Part shown: piece by piece, positions 10,574 to 21,794 of the stretch
How the letters are laid out: each line of letters opens with the position of its first letter
Numbering within the stretch: the stretch's first letter is position 1
Source: Aquatica leii
Lineage: Eukaryota; Arthropoda; Insecta; Coleoptera; Lampyridae
Length of the DNA stretch: 64,000 nt
NCBI GenBank assembly: GCA_035610365.1
Contig: CM069432.1
Location: forward strand, 280,773,482-280,837,481
Reading direction: 5' to 3'
Made by a program: the position numbers and the translations under genes
The notes under the pieces: model-generated
The model's database searches: none
What the model was told of the DNA's origin: nothing
Seen by the model: the letters and a program-made list of their open reading frames with translations, nothing else

Positions 10574-11636
10574 CAAATATTTGACCCGTTTAGGCTTCTA
10601 GCTCCTTGCACTGTAAACACAAAAATTGTGTTCAAGCAATTATGGACGGAAAAATTATCTTAGGACAATTGGTAAAAGGTTTACAAGCAAATGGTCTACT
10701 CATAGATCAGAAATGGTTCATTAAAACGAACTCAAAATTCCGAGCCACGTGATATGTAAGGATGCAATTGACGTCCAATTTCATGGTTTTTGTTACTCTT
10801 CGATGCACGGATATGGATCTCATATCGGTTGACTCATCAAACAACATAGTTTCTAAAACTTTTGTTTACCAAGACCAAAGTAACGCCTATAAAGCCTGTT
10901 ACTGTTCCTAAATTACAACTTGGTGTAACCGTATTATTAGTCAAATTTGTATGGCAGATTATAAAAGTTTTGAATTTCCACATTTCATCTTGATATTTAT
11001 GGTCTGATTTGGCTAGAATGGATAAAAACCGAACCAAATCTATTAAAAACGTATGCTTCTAATTGAGTTTTTGACATCCAACAACATACTTCCTATACAT
11101 TCTGGAGGGAGCAAATCCTGCTCTTCTAGAGGGATCACGTCCGATGATTTAAACTTGCTAACTATGGTGGCATGACCCATTTCACGATTTTGTTGTTTAA
11201 AAATGCGTTCACGTGCTTATTTAAAATTTTTTCATGAACTCAAGTATCTCAAGCTAGGTCAAACATTCTACGCCCTTAATAAAATTCAATCTTTGCATTT
11301 AGATTTAGACAGACTCCAAAATTTTCAATTTAATTTTGATAAAATACAACCTATATTTATATCAGGCAAACATTGTCTAGCCAAACTGATCAAAGCATCT
11401 CAGAATACTCTATGCAGGTTTTCAATTCTTTTTTTGCTCCGAAGTAGATTTTGAATTACTTCAGGACGCAGTCTTGTAAATCAGGTAGTTCATAAATGCA
11501 AAATGTTTCAGATTTAGGTAATCTGCCAATCTCGCGAGTAAATCCTGCGCCACTTTTTTATACCACAGAACGACATTATAGTGGCCGTTCCTTATTAAAG
11601 ATTGAAAAGGTCGACATTTCAAAACTTCTAAATGTT
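10574..11636 (+). pseudogene. BEL/Pao-1 relic, part 2 (RT end, RNase H-like, integrase start)
   Basis: Pol resumes at the right-hand target duplication with text matching the conserved DPLGLLAP region of BEL RT (here FDPFRLLAP). The RNase H-like part follows: VQFHGFCYSSMHGYGSHI near 10780, SRVTPIKPVTVPKLQLG near 10880 and WSDLARMDKNRTKS near 10990-11040. A remnant of the NPADLLSRG region is near 11110-11150. Integrase lead-in text is seen at 11330-11390. At 11511-11640 the stretch DLGNLPISRVNPAPLFYTTE and a YSGR segment match the start of the BEL integrase core. It stops at the second insertion (11637). Many stops and frame changes are present. Confidence 0.75.
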
Positions 11637-12200
11637 TTTAAAACGTTTTTAGAATGCCATCTTGTGGTAAAACTACCACATAGGATAATATAGAAAACTA
11701 TAAATTCGTACGGAAGGTAGAAAAGTTGTCATTGGATTTAATGACAGCGAAAATCAATGATCTATTGACAAGTTGGGATTTTGACAGCGTCACTTGTCAA
11801 TAGATCATTGACTTTCGCTGTCATTAAATCCAATGACAACTTTTCTACCTTCCGTACGAATTTATAGTTTTCTATATTATCCTATGTGGTATTTTTACCA
11901 CAAGATGGCATTCTAAAAACGTTTTAAATATGTTAGTAATGTCTACACGACATAAAAGAGTACGGTTGTCTGTCGGTATGGTTGTGGAAACACATCGGTG
12001 TATCCTAGCGCTGACGAGTTCCTAAAGAACGAAACAGCTGTCCGCTAGTTCTGATGTTGTTTTTCACAATTGTACTGACATTGTTCCTAACCTATTTTAT
12101 AGTTGGGATTTTGACAGCGTCACTTGTCAATAGATCATTGACTTTTGCTGTCATTAAATCCAATGACAACTTTTCTACCTTCCGTACGAATTTATAGTTT
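11637..12200. mobile_element. Fold-back (hairpin) element nested in BEL/Pao-1 integrase
   Basis: A 564-bp insert is flanked by the 10-bp direct repeat TCTAAATGTT (11627-11636 and 12201-12210). The first half is an almost perfect giant palindrome: arms of about 135 bp at 11637-11771 and 11791-11928 around a loop of about 19 bases. The outer ends of the arms read TTTAAAACGTTTTTAGAATG and its complement. A third copy of one arm plus the loop lies at 12101-12204, nearly identical to 11771-11874. The segment 11929-12100 is unique here. No protein is encoded. The integrase frame on both sides is the same, which supports insertion. A transcript would form a very stable hairpin. Confidence 0.75.
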
Positions 12201-12480
12201 TCTAAATGTTATTTAATCACATCTGTCAATCAGTCAGTTCATTTGGAATTGGTCACTTCGTTGTCCACTGGATTATTTATTATGACATTCAGACCTTACG
12301 TCGAGGAAACGGCAATGGCACAAATTTTGTAGGAGAAATTTCCGAGCTTAAGAAATAGAACTTGTTTTTTAAATCTAACGGTGATTCTGTCACTGACGCT
12401 CTTGCTAATGAAGGTACGGAGTGCACTTTGGTTACTAACTTTTAAGTAACGACCAATAATTTTTTCTCTTGTTAATTTGT
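12201..12480 (+). pseudogene. BEL/Pao-1 relic, part 3 (integrase core)
   Basis: Pol continues directly after the hairpin insert with SVHLELVTSLST near 12230, an RRGNGNGTNFVG region near 12300-12330 and ALANEGTE near 12400. These match the conserved integrase core of BEL/Pao elements, where a catalytic Asp lies in the SDNGTNFVG motif. That motif is eroded here, with Asp and Asn lost just before TNFVG. Recognisable similarity fades after about 12430. No 3' LTR of this element was identified. Confidence 0.7.
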
Positions 12481-12754
12481 TGATTGTGCTGGCGTGGACC
12501 GTTAATTGAGTTCCGGGTTACAACTGCTGTATTATGTTTTTTGTTACGTGTCCAATACCCTATTCTACGGTTGTAGCTGAACTAGTCGTGGTATAGTCCT
12601 CACCAACACGAACCCTTAACAACCTATTGTAGATGCCGATAGGTATAACTGTCTATTTTCTTCAAGGCAATAACTTTTCTCGTTGCTTTTTCAAATATAC
12701 TCACATCAATTGTATCTTTTGTCAACTACTTGTTGCAGTGATTGCATATTATAG

Positions 12755-13660
12755 CGTTATTATTTAGTATAATTTTAGACGACTTGAATAAAATTTATAA
12801 CTAAGCATTTACAGCCGTTTAATTAGAATTTTATTAAAGTTAACGTGGCACAATAAATACAAGATTATCTTCAGAAAAATAATTAACGTAAAAACGATTA
12901 ATACACGTTTTCATTTATATCATATCGTTCATTTGAAAACTTGTTTTTCCGGAGTTTCCCATCAGACGCACACGCTCCGCTTTTACATTTCTCATTTTGG
13001 TTTCGGTAACCGTCTCAGAAGAAATTCAAGGAAAATTGATCGTGTAATGGAGTGACATGTCATGACGTTCGCGGTAACAACAGGAACGCCATCGGTCACT
13101 TGGTTTTGTTTAGAAATATTTTCTTCCTCGCCGTCTGCAACATAATGATTAATATTTGAGGCAAAATCAAAACTTACCGCAGTAGACTTTTTCGGTCTTT
13201 TTCGTCGTCAGCGGCGGATAGGGCATAGAACGTTAGCCGTTTTTTTAGAATACGACGTAAGAGCCGATACATGATAAATACCGCGTAAATACAAAAGCGC
13301 TGCGTAAAGTGATGAATTATTTGTGGAATTTCCCACAAAAAGGCCTCTTTCTATAAGATGAAATTGTACTTACAATAAGTTTTTTCTGAAAGTTTTCTTA
13401 CGTTTATTGCACCGTGGAAGCTTTCCAAATTCTTTTATGGGTTTCTGGTATTATCTGCACAATTTGTTATTTTTAAAACAGCCCCACGTTGGGCGCCATT
13501 ACATGTATCGGTATTATTTACTATAATTTTAGACGATTTAAATAAAATTGATAATTAACCATTTACAGTTACTTAATTAAAATTTTATTAAAAGTAAAGT
13601 TGCACATTTATATTTATATCATATCGTTCACTTAAAAATTTGTTTTTCAGGAAACTACAC
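12755..13660 (-). mobile_element. Short non-autonomous LTR element (TRIM-like)
   Basis: Two diverged direct repeats, 12755-12955 and about 13504-13655, share long stretches: ATAATTTTAGACGA, then TTTAATTAGAATTTTATTAAA against its near copy, then TATCATATCGTTCA. The right copy has a deletion of about 60 bp. Just inside the right repeat, 13481-13498 is a primer-binding site on the minus strand (below). About 500 bp lie between, with no recognised gag or pol. This fits a terminal-repeat retrotransposon in miniature, or an element reduced by internal deletion. Orientation is minus from the binding-site position. Confidence 0.6.
13481..13498 (-). other. Primer-binding site, tRNA-Lys type
   Basis: On the minus strand this reads TGGCGCCCAACGTGGGGC, the classical complement of the 3' end of tRNA-Lys (CUU anticodon). 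It sits at the inner edge of the right LTR of the short LTR element. Confidence 0.7.
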
Positions 13661-14125
13661 CGTTTTTTAGAACCCATTTTATCTTCCTATAGATCAAAAA
13701 TAAGAGCTATTGTTGTGTAAATTGTTACTTAAGTTACTGCCATTTCTATTTTTTTTAAATTTTTTTACGTAATTTTACCTTTCAAGGTCTCTTGAATCAG
13801 AAAAAAATATTTTTGACCAAAAAATTTTGGGTGTCTGTGTGTGTGTAACGATGTACCCACGATAACTTTCAAACCAAAAGTCTTAGTTACTTGAAATTTG
13901 GTACGAAGCTAGCTTTTCATATTTTCTCGGTTCTATTAAAAAATGGGTCTGATACAGAAATCGGAAGTGGGTGTACCTGCCTTTTTTAACAGTTTTTCTT
14001 ATATAATTTTGAACGTATGTAAATTACACGAATTATTTTTACAGTTTTTTATAGTGATAATTCTTCTTAACTTATTCAAATAAAAATTTTTAACATTAAC
14101 AGTTTATTAGATATTTGATTTATAA
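13661..14125. other. No gene seen
   Basis: AT-rich. A short (TG)n run lies near 13834. The region 13790-13990 has the even composition of an interspersed repeat but matches nothing else in the window that I can see. Confidence 0.35.
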
Positions 14126-14129
14126 TTTA

Positions 14130-14230
14130 AAATAAATTCACAAATATAATCTAGGTTCGAATCCTGTCTGCGACAATTTTTTTTTTTTTTAAATTCCATA
14201 TGTTGAAGGGAAAATAAGATACGTGAGTAT
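14130..14230 (+). repeat. SINE-like unit with tRNA B-box, copy 1
   Basis: GGTTCGAATCC at 14154-14164 is a perfect RNA polymerase III B-box. It is followed by CTGTCTGCGACAA, a T-run and ATATGTTGAAGGGAAAATAA. A second copy at about 41838-41925 repeats the layout: AAATATAAT, then a B-box with one change, then TGCGATAA, a T-run and TTGAAGGGAAAGATA. No A-box or cloverleaf is visible, so this is not a tRNA gene. A tRNA-derived SINE or SINE 3' part is likely. Confidence 0.5.
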
Positions 14231-14299
14231 GTATGTAGATCTGTTGACATTCCTTCATCATTCCTTATAGGAAAGTCGTGGGGTGACCACACCAGTTTT

Positions 14300-15980
14300 T
14301 TTGTGTTTCAATTTCTTAAAACTTGCTCAAACCAGCGATATTTTTTGCTTTGATAATGCTGTTTTTTCTACTTTTATCTTTATATGACCTATTTTTGTTT
14401 TTTGTTCTGTGTTAAAAAAAATTTAAAAAAAACAAGGCAATCTTAAAAGAAATTATAAAAAACTGAAATAGAATATAAAAAACTAAACTCAAATAGAAAA
14501 AATTTAATAAATTAAAAATTAAGCAAATAAATATACGTTAAAAAACAATTTACAAAAAAAAATTATAATTTGTGTAACTGTTTGCTTTATCGTTTTAATT
14601 TTGAATTTGTTAAAAAAATAAAATTACTTTTAATGATATTGTTTACGTAAAAAAATTCTAAAATTGTAATATACGTTCCTTTATATTGACAGTAATTTGT
14701 AATTATAAATAAAAAACATAAAATAAAATGTTATGCACTTTACGGTTAAAAAATATTTTAAAAAAATATTTTATAGTTGATACTAAAAGTTCATACTAGC
14801 AATAAACTTTAACATACAAATTGGTTTCTATACGTCAGAGTTTTTAGTTTTTAACCGTTTCTTGCAGCATTTTTTAATTATAACTTTTATTTATATTAAT
14901 TTAAATAATTCCTAACGTAAAATAATCCAAAAAAAATACAATAAATTAAAACTTTAAAAACAGTTAGAAACTATAAAATTGATAAGCCGGTATATTATAA
15001 ACAACTTGAAATATATGCAACGTCATACCTATATAATTAAGCAGTTAAATATAAATTATTTATTACTTTATCAGTATATCTACATTTGCATGTTATATAA
15101 TTTACTTAAAACATATATATTATAAACATTTAAATAAATTTATATCGTTATTTTAGTATGCAAAAATCTTGAAAAATGTATAAAACGCATATATTTTTAA
15201 AGAACTAAAAATTTAGACACTCTGTATAAATAATGCAATCATTATATTTTTTGGTTATTTATTACACTGCAAACTGAAATCTATTATTCATAATAAATGT
15301 TTTGAGTTAATTTATTTAAAATGAATACTCACAAGTTTGCAAATTTTATTAACGGTCTCGTTGTAAAAAAACTAAAATATGAAAAGGACAAAATTTGTTT
15401 CAGTCACAGCGCTTACTCGAAAGAATGTGGTAGAAAAAATAAATATTAGGAAACAAGTGTCTGAAAGTTTGTAGAAATTGTCTCGGTCGTATTTGTTAAA
15501 AAAATGTATTTGTTTTTTTTTAATATTTCTTAAACTTTAACAAAGTTGCCATTAGTGCAATGGCAAACTTATTAGGCTGAAGTAAACAATCAAATAGTTC
15601 TGCCAGTTTCCCCAATGTATACTTTGTGACAGGCACAAGAAAGTTGGTATACTCAACAGAAACTTAGTCTGCATAGGGCGTGTCAAGCTTTATATTCGAT
15701 GTGTCAATTATAATTTAATAAAAAAAAGCGCCAATACAGGGAGAAATATAAATTATAAATTTTTGCACTTACTACTTGTATCCTATGTCACATGGCCAAG
15801 CACCCATGGTGGGGCTGCAGATCAAACGCACCAACACCAAACGAAAAACAGCTGTATCTAGCGATGCTACAAAATAATTTAACACCATCCAAATATTCAG
15901 TCGTGTTTTCATCTGTCATCTGACTATTCCCTCATAATTCCTAAACTAGATGCGAACATAGTACATAAAGTCACATCTTA
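14300..15980. other. Very AT-rich DNA, no gene seen
   Basis: Long runs of A and T with no open frame of note. The last part, from about 15800, may belong to the Jockey-like LINE that is clear from 16.0 kb, but I could not recognise motifs there. Confidence 0.4.
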
Positions 15981-16029
15981 TACATTATCTAAACGAACTA
16001 GTGTCTGCTCACTGATATATTCAGCAAAA

Positions 16030-16790
16030 ACTGCTTTAACTTGTTGACTCTATCTATACAGGAAGCTTCACGGACAGACACATTTATTCCAGTACTGTTA
16101 AACAAAAAAAATCACATATTTTTACTCACCTTTACAAATCGAGCCCTCACTACAACATTAAAAATACAAGAATTTAAACAACTAATAAACAAAGAAGTTA
16201 ATAACAAAAAACACCCGGATGGGATAAAATCACCTGTAAAATGCTTAAAGAGCTGCCGGGAAACGTATTAACAAACTGAAGTCTTCAATGCAGACTTAGG
16301 GTTAAATTACTTTTCTGTTTTTAGGAAAATGCCAGAAATTATTATAATAGTTAAACCAAAATGCTGCCTCCCATAAGCCAATCAACCTGCTACCGGTTAT
16401 TTCGAAAGTATTCGAGAAACTTTTCCTTAAAAGAGTGAAGCCAATACTGGAATAAAACAACTAATCCCTGAACATCAATTCAAATTCAGGGAGTCATGGA
16501 ACTATAGAGCAGGTGCATCCAGTAGTACGCCAAATAAAATCAGTTATCAAAGAAGGCGCATACTGCACAGTAATCTTCCTTACCTATAAGACAAGCAGTT
16601 CTACGTAGAAACGAAGATGAACAAACAACTCTTAAAACTATCACGTCAGGCGTTCCACAAGGGAGTATACTGGGCCCAATCCTATATGTGATCTTTATCT
16701 CAGACTTGCCAGTACGGCAAGACACAAAAGTAGCAGTTTTCGCTGATGGTACCACAGTATGTATCCCGAAATTTGCGCCAACAAGTAACT
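16030..16790 (+). pseudogene. Jockey-like LINE RT fragment
   Basis: Reverse transcriptase landmarks of the Jockey group are spread over several frames. A linker open frame at 16041-16271 includes KHPDGIKSPVKCLKSCRETY, matching the conserved KAPGHDLI region. An IIIIVKP strand near 16340 and a HQFKFRES motif near 16480 follow. TSGVPQGSILGPILYVIFIS lies near 16643-16700. VFADGTT near 16738 stands where the family has FADDT, so the second catalytic Asp is replaced by Gly. About 40-60 codons between the EHQF and GVPQG motifs are missing. The fragment is dead by deletion, frameshift and active-site loss. Confidence 0.75.
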
Positions 16791-17254
16791 TATCATTTTT
16801 TTAAAACATCCACTTGTTGTGGCGTTATGTATTTTGGAAACAGCTGTAATTAAAGGTAAGTTTTTTTATTTTTTTCCGGATTAAGTGCAATTTCCATGGT
16901 GATTTCGTAGCACCACGTGGCACCTCTGATTTATGCCACGATTAGTGCCATCTAAGGATTAAAACCTTCAAGCACCCTTTTGGCGGGTTGCAAACACTCG
17001 TATCTATTATAGAAATATTCCAAAAACGAGACATAGATGGGATAATTAACTCATCTACGATCTACACACTGTGATTAATTTCATTACTACGAAACATGGA
17101 TCTTTGACACATTATTCAAGAAAAATTACACACGATACCAGCTTACGATGAAATTCGTTTCTTTTCTTTATAAAGGATAAATTTTACTCATCAAGCTTTT
17201 CGTGAGTTGCTATATTGATACAATTGTTGGTTAGTTTAGTTACAGGTAAACCAT
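16791..17254. other. Unassigned, between LINE and Penelope relics
   Basis: No coding similarity recognised. A small palindromic cluster, CACCACGTGGCACC through TGCCACGATTAGTGCCA, lies at 16910-16950. Confidence 0.3.
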
Positions 17255-17530
17255 TGGGAAAACAAACATACATTGGAGCAACGGGTAAAACCGTAGCAAT
17301 TCGTATCAAAAATATAGTCGTCTTGAACAATCTTCTAAGTCTGCAGTGGCGGAACACGTGCTAAAAACGGGTCATTAAATTTTGTTTAAAAATACCAGGG
17401 TTTTGGCTAATGTTTTTAAATACCATTAAAAAAAAAATTAGGGAACCCATTGAAATAATTAAAAACCCTTTTAATATTAACCGAGGTTCTACTTTTTCTT
17501 TACCGGAAATATATAAAAGCGATAAGATGT
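17255..17530 (+). pseudogene. Penelope-like element 1, GIY-YIG C-terminal fragment
   Basis: QTYIGATGKTVAIRIK at 17263-17310 is the second half of a GIY-YIG endonuclease signature as found at the C-terminus of Penelope-like elements. After a one-base shift, KSAVAEHVLKTGH matches the conserved SAVAEH motif. A further shift gives REPIEIIKNPFNINRG near 17440-17490, matching the family's final conserved block. The RT domain is absent, so this is a truncated end piece. Penelope-like elements pair an RT with this nuclease domain. Confidence 0.75.
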
Positions 17531-18940
17531 AACTTATTGTTTTAGTTTAGCCGAGAGTACATTTATTCTTTACTTTAATAGTTGCTTTAAACTTGACTAA
17601 GTGTCTTTGATCGTAAAATGCAAAATAAGTAATCACTCAATGCACCAAGTTCAAGCGAGGGTACGTAAAATAGCGATAACTCGCAATTTTATTTGAAGCC
17701 TTTTTGCAATTAATAGCAAAATAAACGGAATAAATATAACCTCAAATACTTGGTTCTAATCTCAGAAGGTTACCTGGTTAACAGCAGTCCCCAGGTGTAG
17801 TAGCCCGAAATGACCTCAGAGTTGCTAGGATAATCGCAGGCGATCCGCTATAGAACAAAAATTAATGACAGATCAATTTTTTCATTCATAACCTTACCGG
17901 AAAATAGCTGTGCTTGACAAACGATAAAATCCGTTAACCAAAACGAAATTTAAGCAATAAACTTCCCACTATTTCATAAATACATTTTCAACCAGCAATC
18001 TGCTACCTTCAATTTAGAGGAATCGCGACACTACCACATCTTATTGTTGTCCAAGAGAGCGTTGTATTAATTAGAAATGTTTTTTTTAATAAACGATACA
18101 CGTACTGTCACACATTCTTTAAACGATATCCCGTATGATTAAAATGCATCTAAGACAGATGCAAAAATTAAAACAACACAGTATCACGTAAGTTTGAACA
18201 AGGTTTTCACATTGTACTTACAACCGTAAGCAAAGAGAATAATGCATAAACAAAACTCCTAATTGTGTTAACTGGTAAAATATCAAATTACTTGTATCTC
18301 AAAAGCTAAAGAAATTATAAACGGAACTATAAATCATACGCATAAAATCAATCAATATAAAGCGATACGAGGTTTTCTCATAAAATAGGTACAAAAATTC
18401 AAACGCAGGTTAAGTTTTATATGGTAAATAGTGCAAATATAAGTTAGCGTCAATAATAATTTTGTAAGATAGAACCGGAGTTGCAGCGTTAATGGGCAGA
18501 AACCTCGATAAAAACAAAGATAATCCACCCTATTCAAGTTGTTGTGATCTTCGATTCATTTGTTTAGCTTAGTATCGGAGACGGTCGTGGGTTGAGATGG
18601 TAATTTCCGAAATAGAATGATGAATTGGTGCTTTGCGCCACTTTTCCTTAGGAGCAGAGAAGAGAAAATTGTAATACAGTAATATTTATTGATATTTGGT
18701 TATCCTTGACGCACTAAGTGATTAGCAAATTCAATTGAGTTAAATGGTACGTGTACCGTGTAACAAAGAAAAATATTTATGAGCGGGAAACACTTTATCG
18801 TAACTGACAACGGTTTTTGTCGATCGCGCTCTCGTGTATCCCTGATTAAGTAACGACACGCCGGAAACAAATATTGCAATTGACACCTAGTGGGTGTTTG
18901 TTGTAACAGGGGTAGGTGCCGTTTGTAATGAACATATGGC
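17531..18940. other. No gene seen
   Basis: AT-rich DNA with short chance frames on both strands. The first part may be Penelope 3' untranslated sequence. No repeat or regulatory motif is clear. Confidence 0.35.
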
Positions 18941-18944
18941 ATCT

Positions 18945-19412
18945 GAAGAAATTCAAATAAAACAGTAAGATCTCATGATGTTGCCTTTTCGGCAAAGGCC
19001 TTATATCTTTAGGAGTAAAACCTTTTTTACTCGGAGGTGGTAAAACATGTTGTCCTTTAGATTTTGGGGACGACGCCGACGGTGGAGTTAACTGATTCAT
19101 AATTTTTAATGATGAAGGCGTTGCCAATCATATTATACTAGATGAAAATTGATTTTCTGTTGGTTCTCTTAGAGTATAATCAGTGGGATTTCGGCATAAC
19201 TCTTGTCTTGAGGTATATTGGTTACAGTACTACGCGAAAATTAATCGTCCATAAATCTTAATCTATTAAGCGGTTAAAACCACGTACATCTAAAACAAAA
19301 TATGTTTGGAGGAGTTATGGCATGAGTTTCTTATCCAATTGTCACACTCGTTATTATAAGTTTTTTTAAACGAACCAAATACGGTACGGTCAAGCGGTTG
19401 TATGTTGTAAAG
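18945..19412 (-). pseudogene. pogo/Tigger-like transposase fragment (DDE C-terminal region)
   Basis: On the minus strand from about 19405 the text IQPLDRTVFGSFKKTYNNEC matches the conserved HLQPLD block after the catalytic core of pogo/Tigger transposases, which is followed by a K-x-Y-x-N-x-x-x-x-W signature (here DNWI). Further downstream, about 19060-18990, FTPKDIRPLPKRQ matches the C-terminal proline-rich block. Frame changes separate the two. The DNA-binding part and the first catalytic residues are absent. It is a dead 3' fragment with no TIR identified. Confidence 0.6.
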
Positions 19413-20485
19413 CACTTGGGGAGGAAAGGAAAGCAGTGTTATGAAATTATCTCAACAAAAATTTATTACAGGAAGGGATGGGTGCAAAAAATGGTTATCC
19501 AAAAAAAGAAAAATCTGCTCTCCCCCTTGCAACAGAAAATGTATTTGCAAGTTAGAATTTTGACCCTTAACATTACTTAATAGTATTTAATTTATTAGAA
19601 AAGTCGTATGAACGCTATTGCATTAGTTTCGACGGTACGTATAGAGTATAAAGTAAGTATTTTAGATTCTGTTAGCAAATGTTGGTATTTAGTGGTAACT
19701 ATATTGTAATTAGATGTAAATGTATATAAAAAAACTAAATTCAAGGTAATTAAAATAATTCAAAGCAACTTCACTACTAGTTTGGTTTCCTTTCGATGGG
19801 AAAGTAACGTCAACAGTAATTTATCGCGATTTTGCTTGTGCAGTGTTATAAAAAAGATTTTTAATCGGCTAGTTAGAAATTTTACAAAAATTATTGAAGT
19901 TTGCATCTTTGACAGGTTAAGTAATCGAATCAGTCAAATTACAAAATTACTCAATTTACAATCTAATTGCGCAGTGTCGCTACTTTGTTAAAAATTTTGG
20001 TTGGTTTCGTAGCTTATACTTAATACAACTGCATATTCAGAAAATAATCATAAACACTTTGTACTTACGTTATAATATATAACACAAACAAAGAATTAAT
20101 GTGTTACAAGACTAGTGCAAATCACTCGTTTATACCTTTACAAAATTACATATTTAAAAGTAATTTTAAGCACAAGCACGTAATTGCCGTTATTTTCATC
20201 CACGAAATTGACTAAATGTAAATGTTCATTATAACTGAAGACCGGAAAAATGCATTTTTTGCATTTTTTAAATTTTTTTTTCTTCTTTTGAAACAAAGTA
20301 CGTTTTTTGTAAAATTTGTGCATGTTATGCATTTTTCGCCTAAAATTTCACTATGCTAATATTCTAATAATATTCTATACATTTACCTTGAAAAGGAATC
20401 ATGTTCAACATGATTTTGCTCTCATGATTTGTAAAGATTTTCATTATTTTTTTTTTTAAATTGTAGCTAACGCTAAATCGGTTCT
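19413..20485. other. No gene seen
   Basis: AT-rich, with only short open frames that carry no recognisable domain. Confidence 0.35.
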
Positions 20486-20489
20486 AATA

Positions 20490-21610
20490 TCGATTTTGTT
20501 TTTAATGAATTTTCGCTTTATATCATTTTTAATCGGTTCTTTGACTTCCTTGACAGTGACTAGCTGTGGCAATGGTGACATTTGATGTTGAGCAAACACT
20601 ATAGCCTTTTCTCTATCCGTCCGTGCCCAACAGCTGTTTACTGTTCTTATGGGAGGAATTACTTAGGTTTGTCGTTTAATTCTTTTTGTTGCTGTCCAAA
20701 GTGCATAGTTTGTATCATCATTAAGACTTAAATTTTCAAGATACTCCTGAAAGCTCTTATATTTCAGGTCTTTAATTCATCTTTTTCTTAGCTAAGTACA
20801 TGCCTGATTACAGCTGGTTTCGTCAGAAGGGTATTTATTGTTTTGCCAAATTTTTCTCAAACGTCTTTTTTCAGCAATTTTTTTTAATTGCTATTGGGCA
20901 GCATTCCTTTTTCCGAGTAGAAGGAATTTAAGGAGTAGATTCGCATGGTGCTTCTTGAATAATTCTGGTAAAATCGTTTACTGCTAATTCTAATTCTGCC
21001 TTGGTACTTAAAAGTATTTTCATATTTAATTTGGCTTCCATTAAATACCTAAAATGATTCCAATCAGTTCTCTTGTTAACAAATTTGTTTGGCTCTTTTT
21101 TTTCAATTATCGTGGTGCTTAAAGCTATAACAGGCGCATGGTTTGAACTGAGATATAAATAGGATGTAATATCTTGATATCCTAGAGCTATAGCCTTAGT
21201 CACAAAGAAGTTCAGTACATCCGGCAATTTATTTTTATCTGTTGGCCAGTACGTAGGTTGATATGTCGACAGGTAATCTAAATGTAATTCTTGAATAACC
21301 TGTTGCAATACTCTACCTCTACCTGGCGCAGTTAAACGTGAGCCCTACAAAAGGTTTTCAACATTACAGTCACACCCAGCTACGAATCTTAAACTTCGGA
21401 AATAATTTAGAAATCCGTTTTTACTTGTTGGTTGATTTGATGTACAGTATGTCTTTGATAGCGTAACTTGACCGTACCAGTCTTCTATTTCCACACTGGT
21501 TGCTTGTAGAAAGTCTTCACTAAAATTAAGTAGTTCGTGGTGTTTAATATCTTGCTTGATTAATATAGCTGTTTTACGTTTGGGTGTTCTGTGGTATAGA
21601 TGATATAGTT
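20490..21610 (-). pseudogene. Jockey-like LINE fragment (endonuclease and RT lead-in)
   Basis: Read on the minus strand, the APE endonuclease begins near 21600 with KRKTAILIKQDIKHHELLNF, continues through VEIEDWYGQVTLS, then a diverged GCDCNV in place of the family's GGDYN/GGDFN box. The frame at 21308-20928 follows, with TYWPTDKNKLPDVLNFF and LSSNHAPVIAL in place of the conserved SDH. Further on, 20890-20500 shows AEKRRLRKIWQ, the FQEYLENLSL and DTNYALWTATKRIK linker, and ARTDREKAIVFAQH. RT motifs are not reached. The His and Asp boxes of the nuclease are partly altered and one stop lies in the domain. It is from the same LINE group as the fragment at 16.0-16.8 kb on the other strand. Confidence 0.8.
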
Positions 21611-21794
21611 ATGTATTTTAAAATGACTTTTGAAATGAATTTCCGCAATAAGGATATCTAAGTTGTGTTGAGCTTGAATAGTCTGTTACAATGAGATTAT
21701 TATGAATGTCAAGTCTTCTTGTTGCTATGAGATTTGGTTTTTAATTTGATGAGATTGTGAGGTAGCTGCAACGTGTAGGATTGTCAAACATCTA

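Noticed and set aside
14140..14180. Possible tRNA gene from the B-box
   Set aside because: No A-box, acceptor stem or anticodon arm. A second diverged copy at 41.8 kb points to a repeat.
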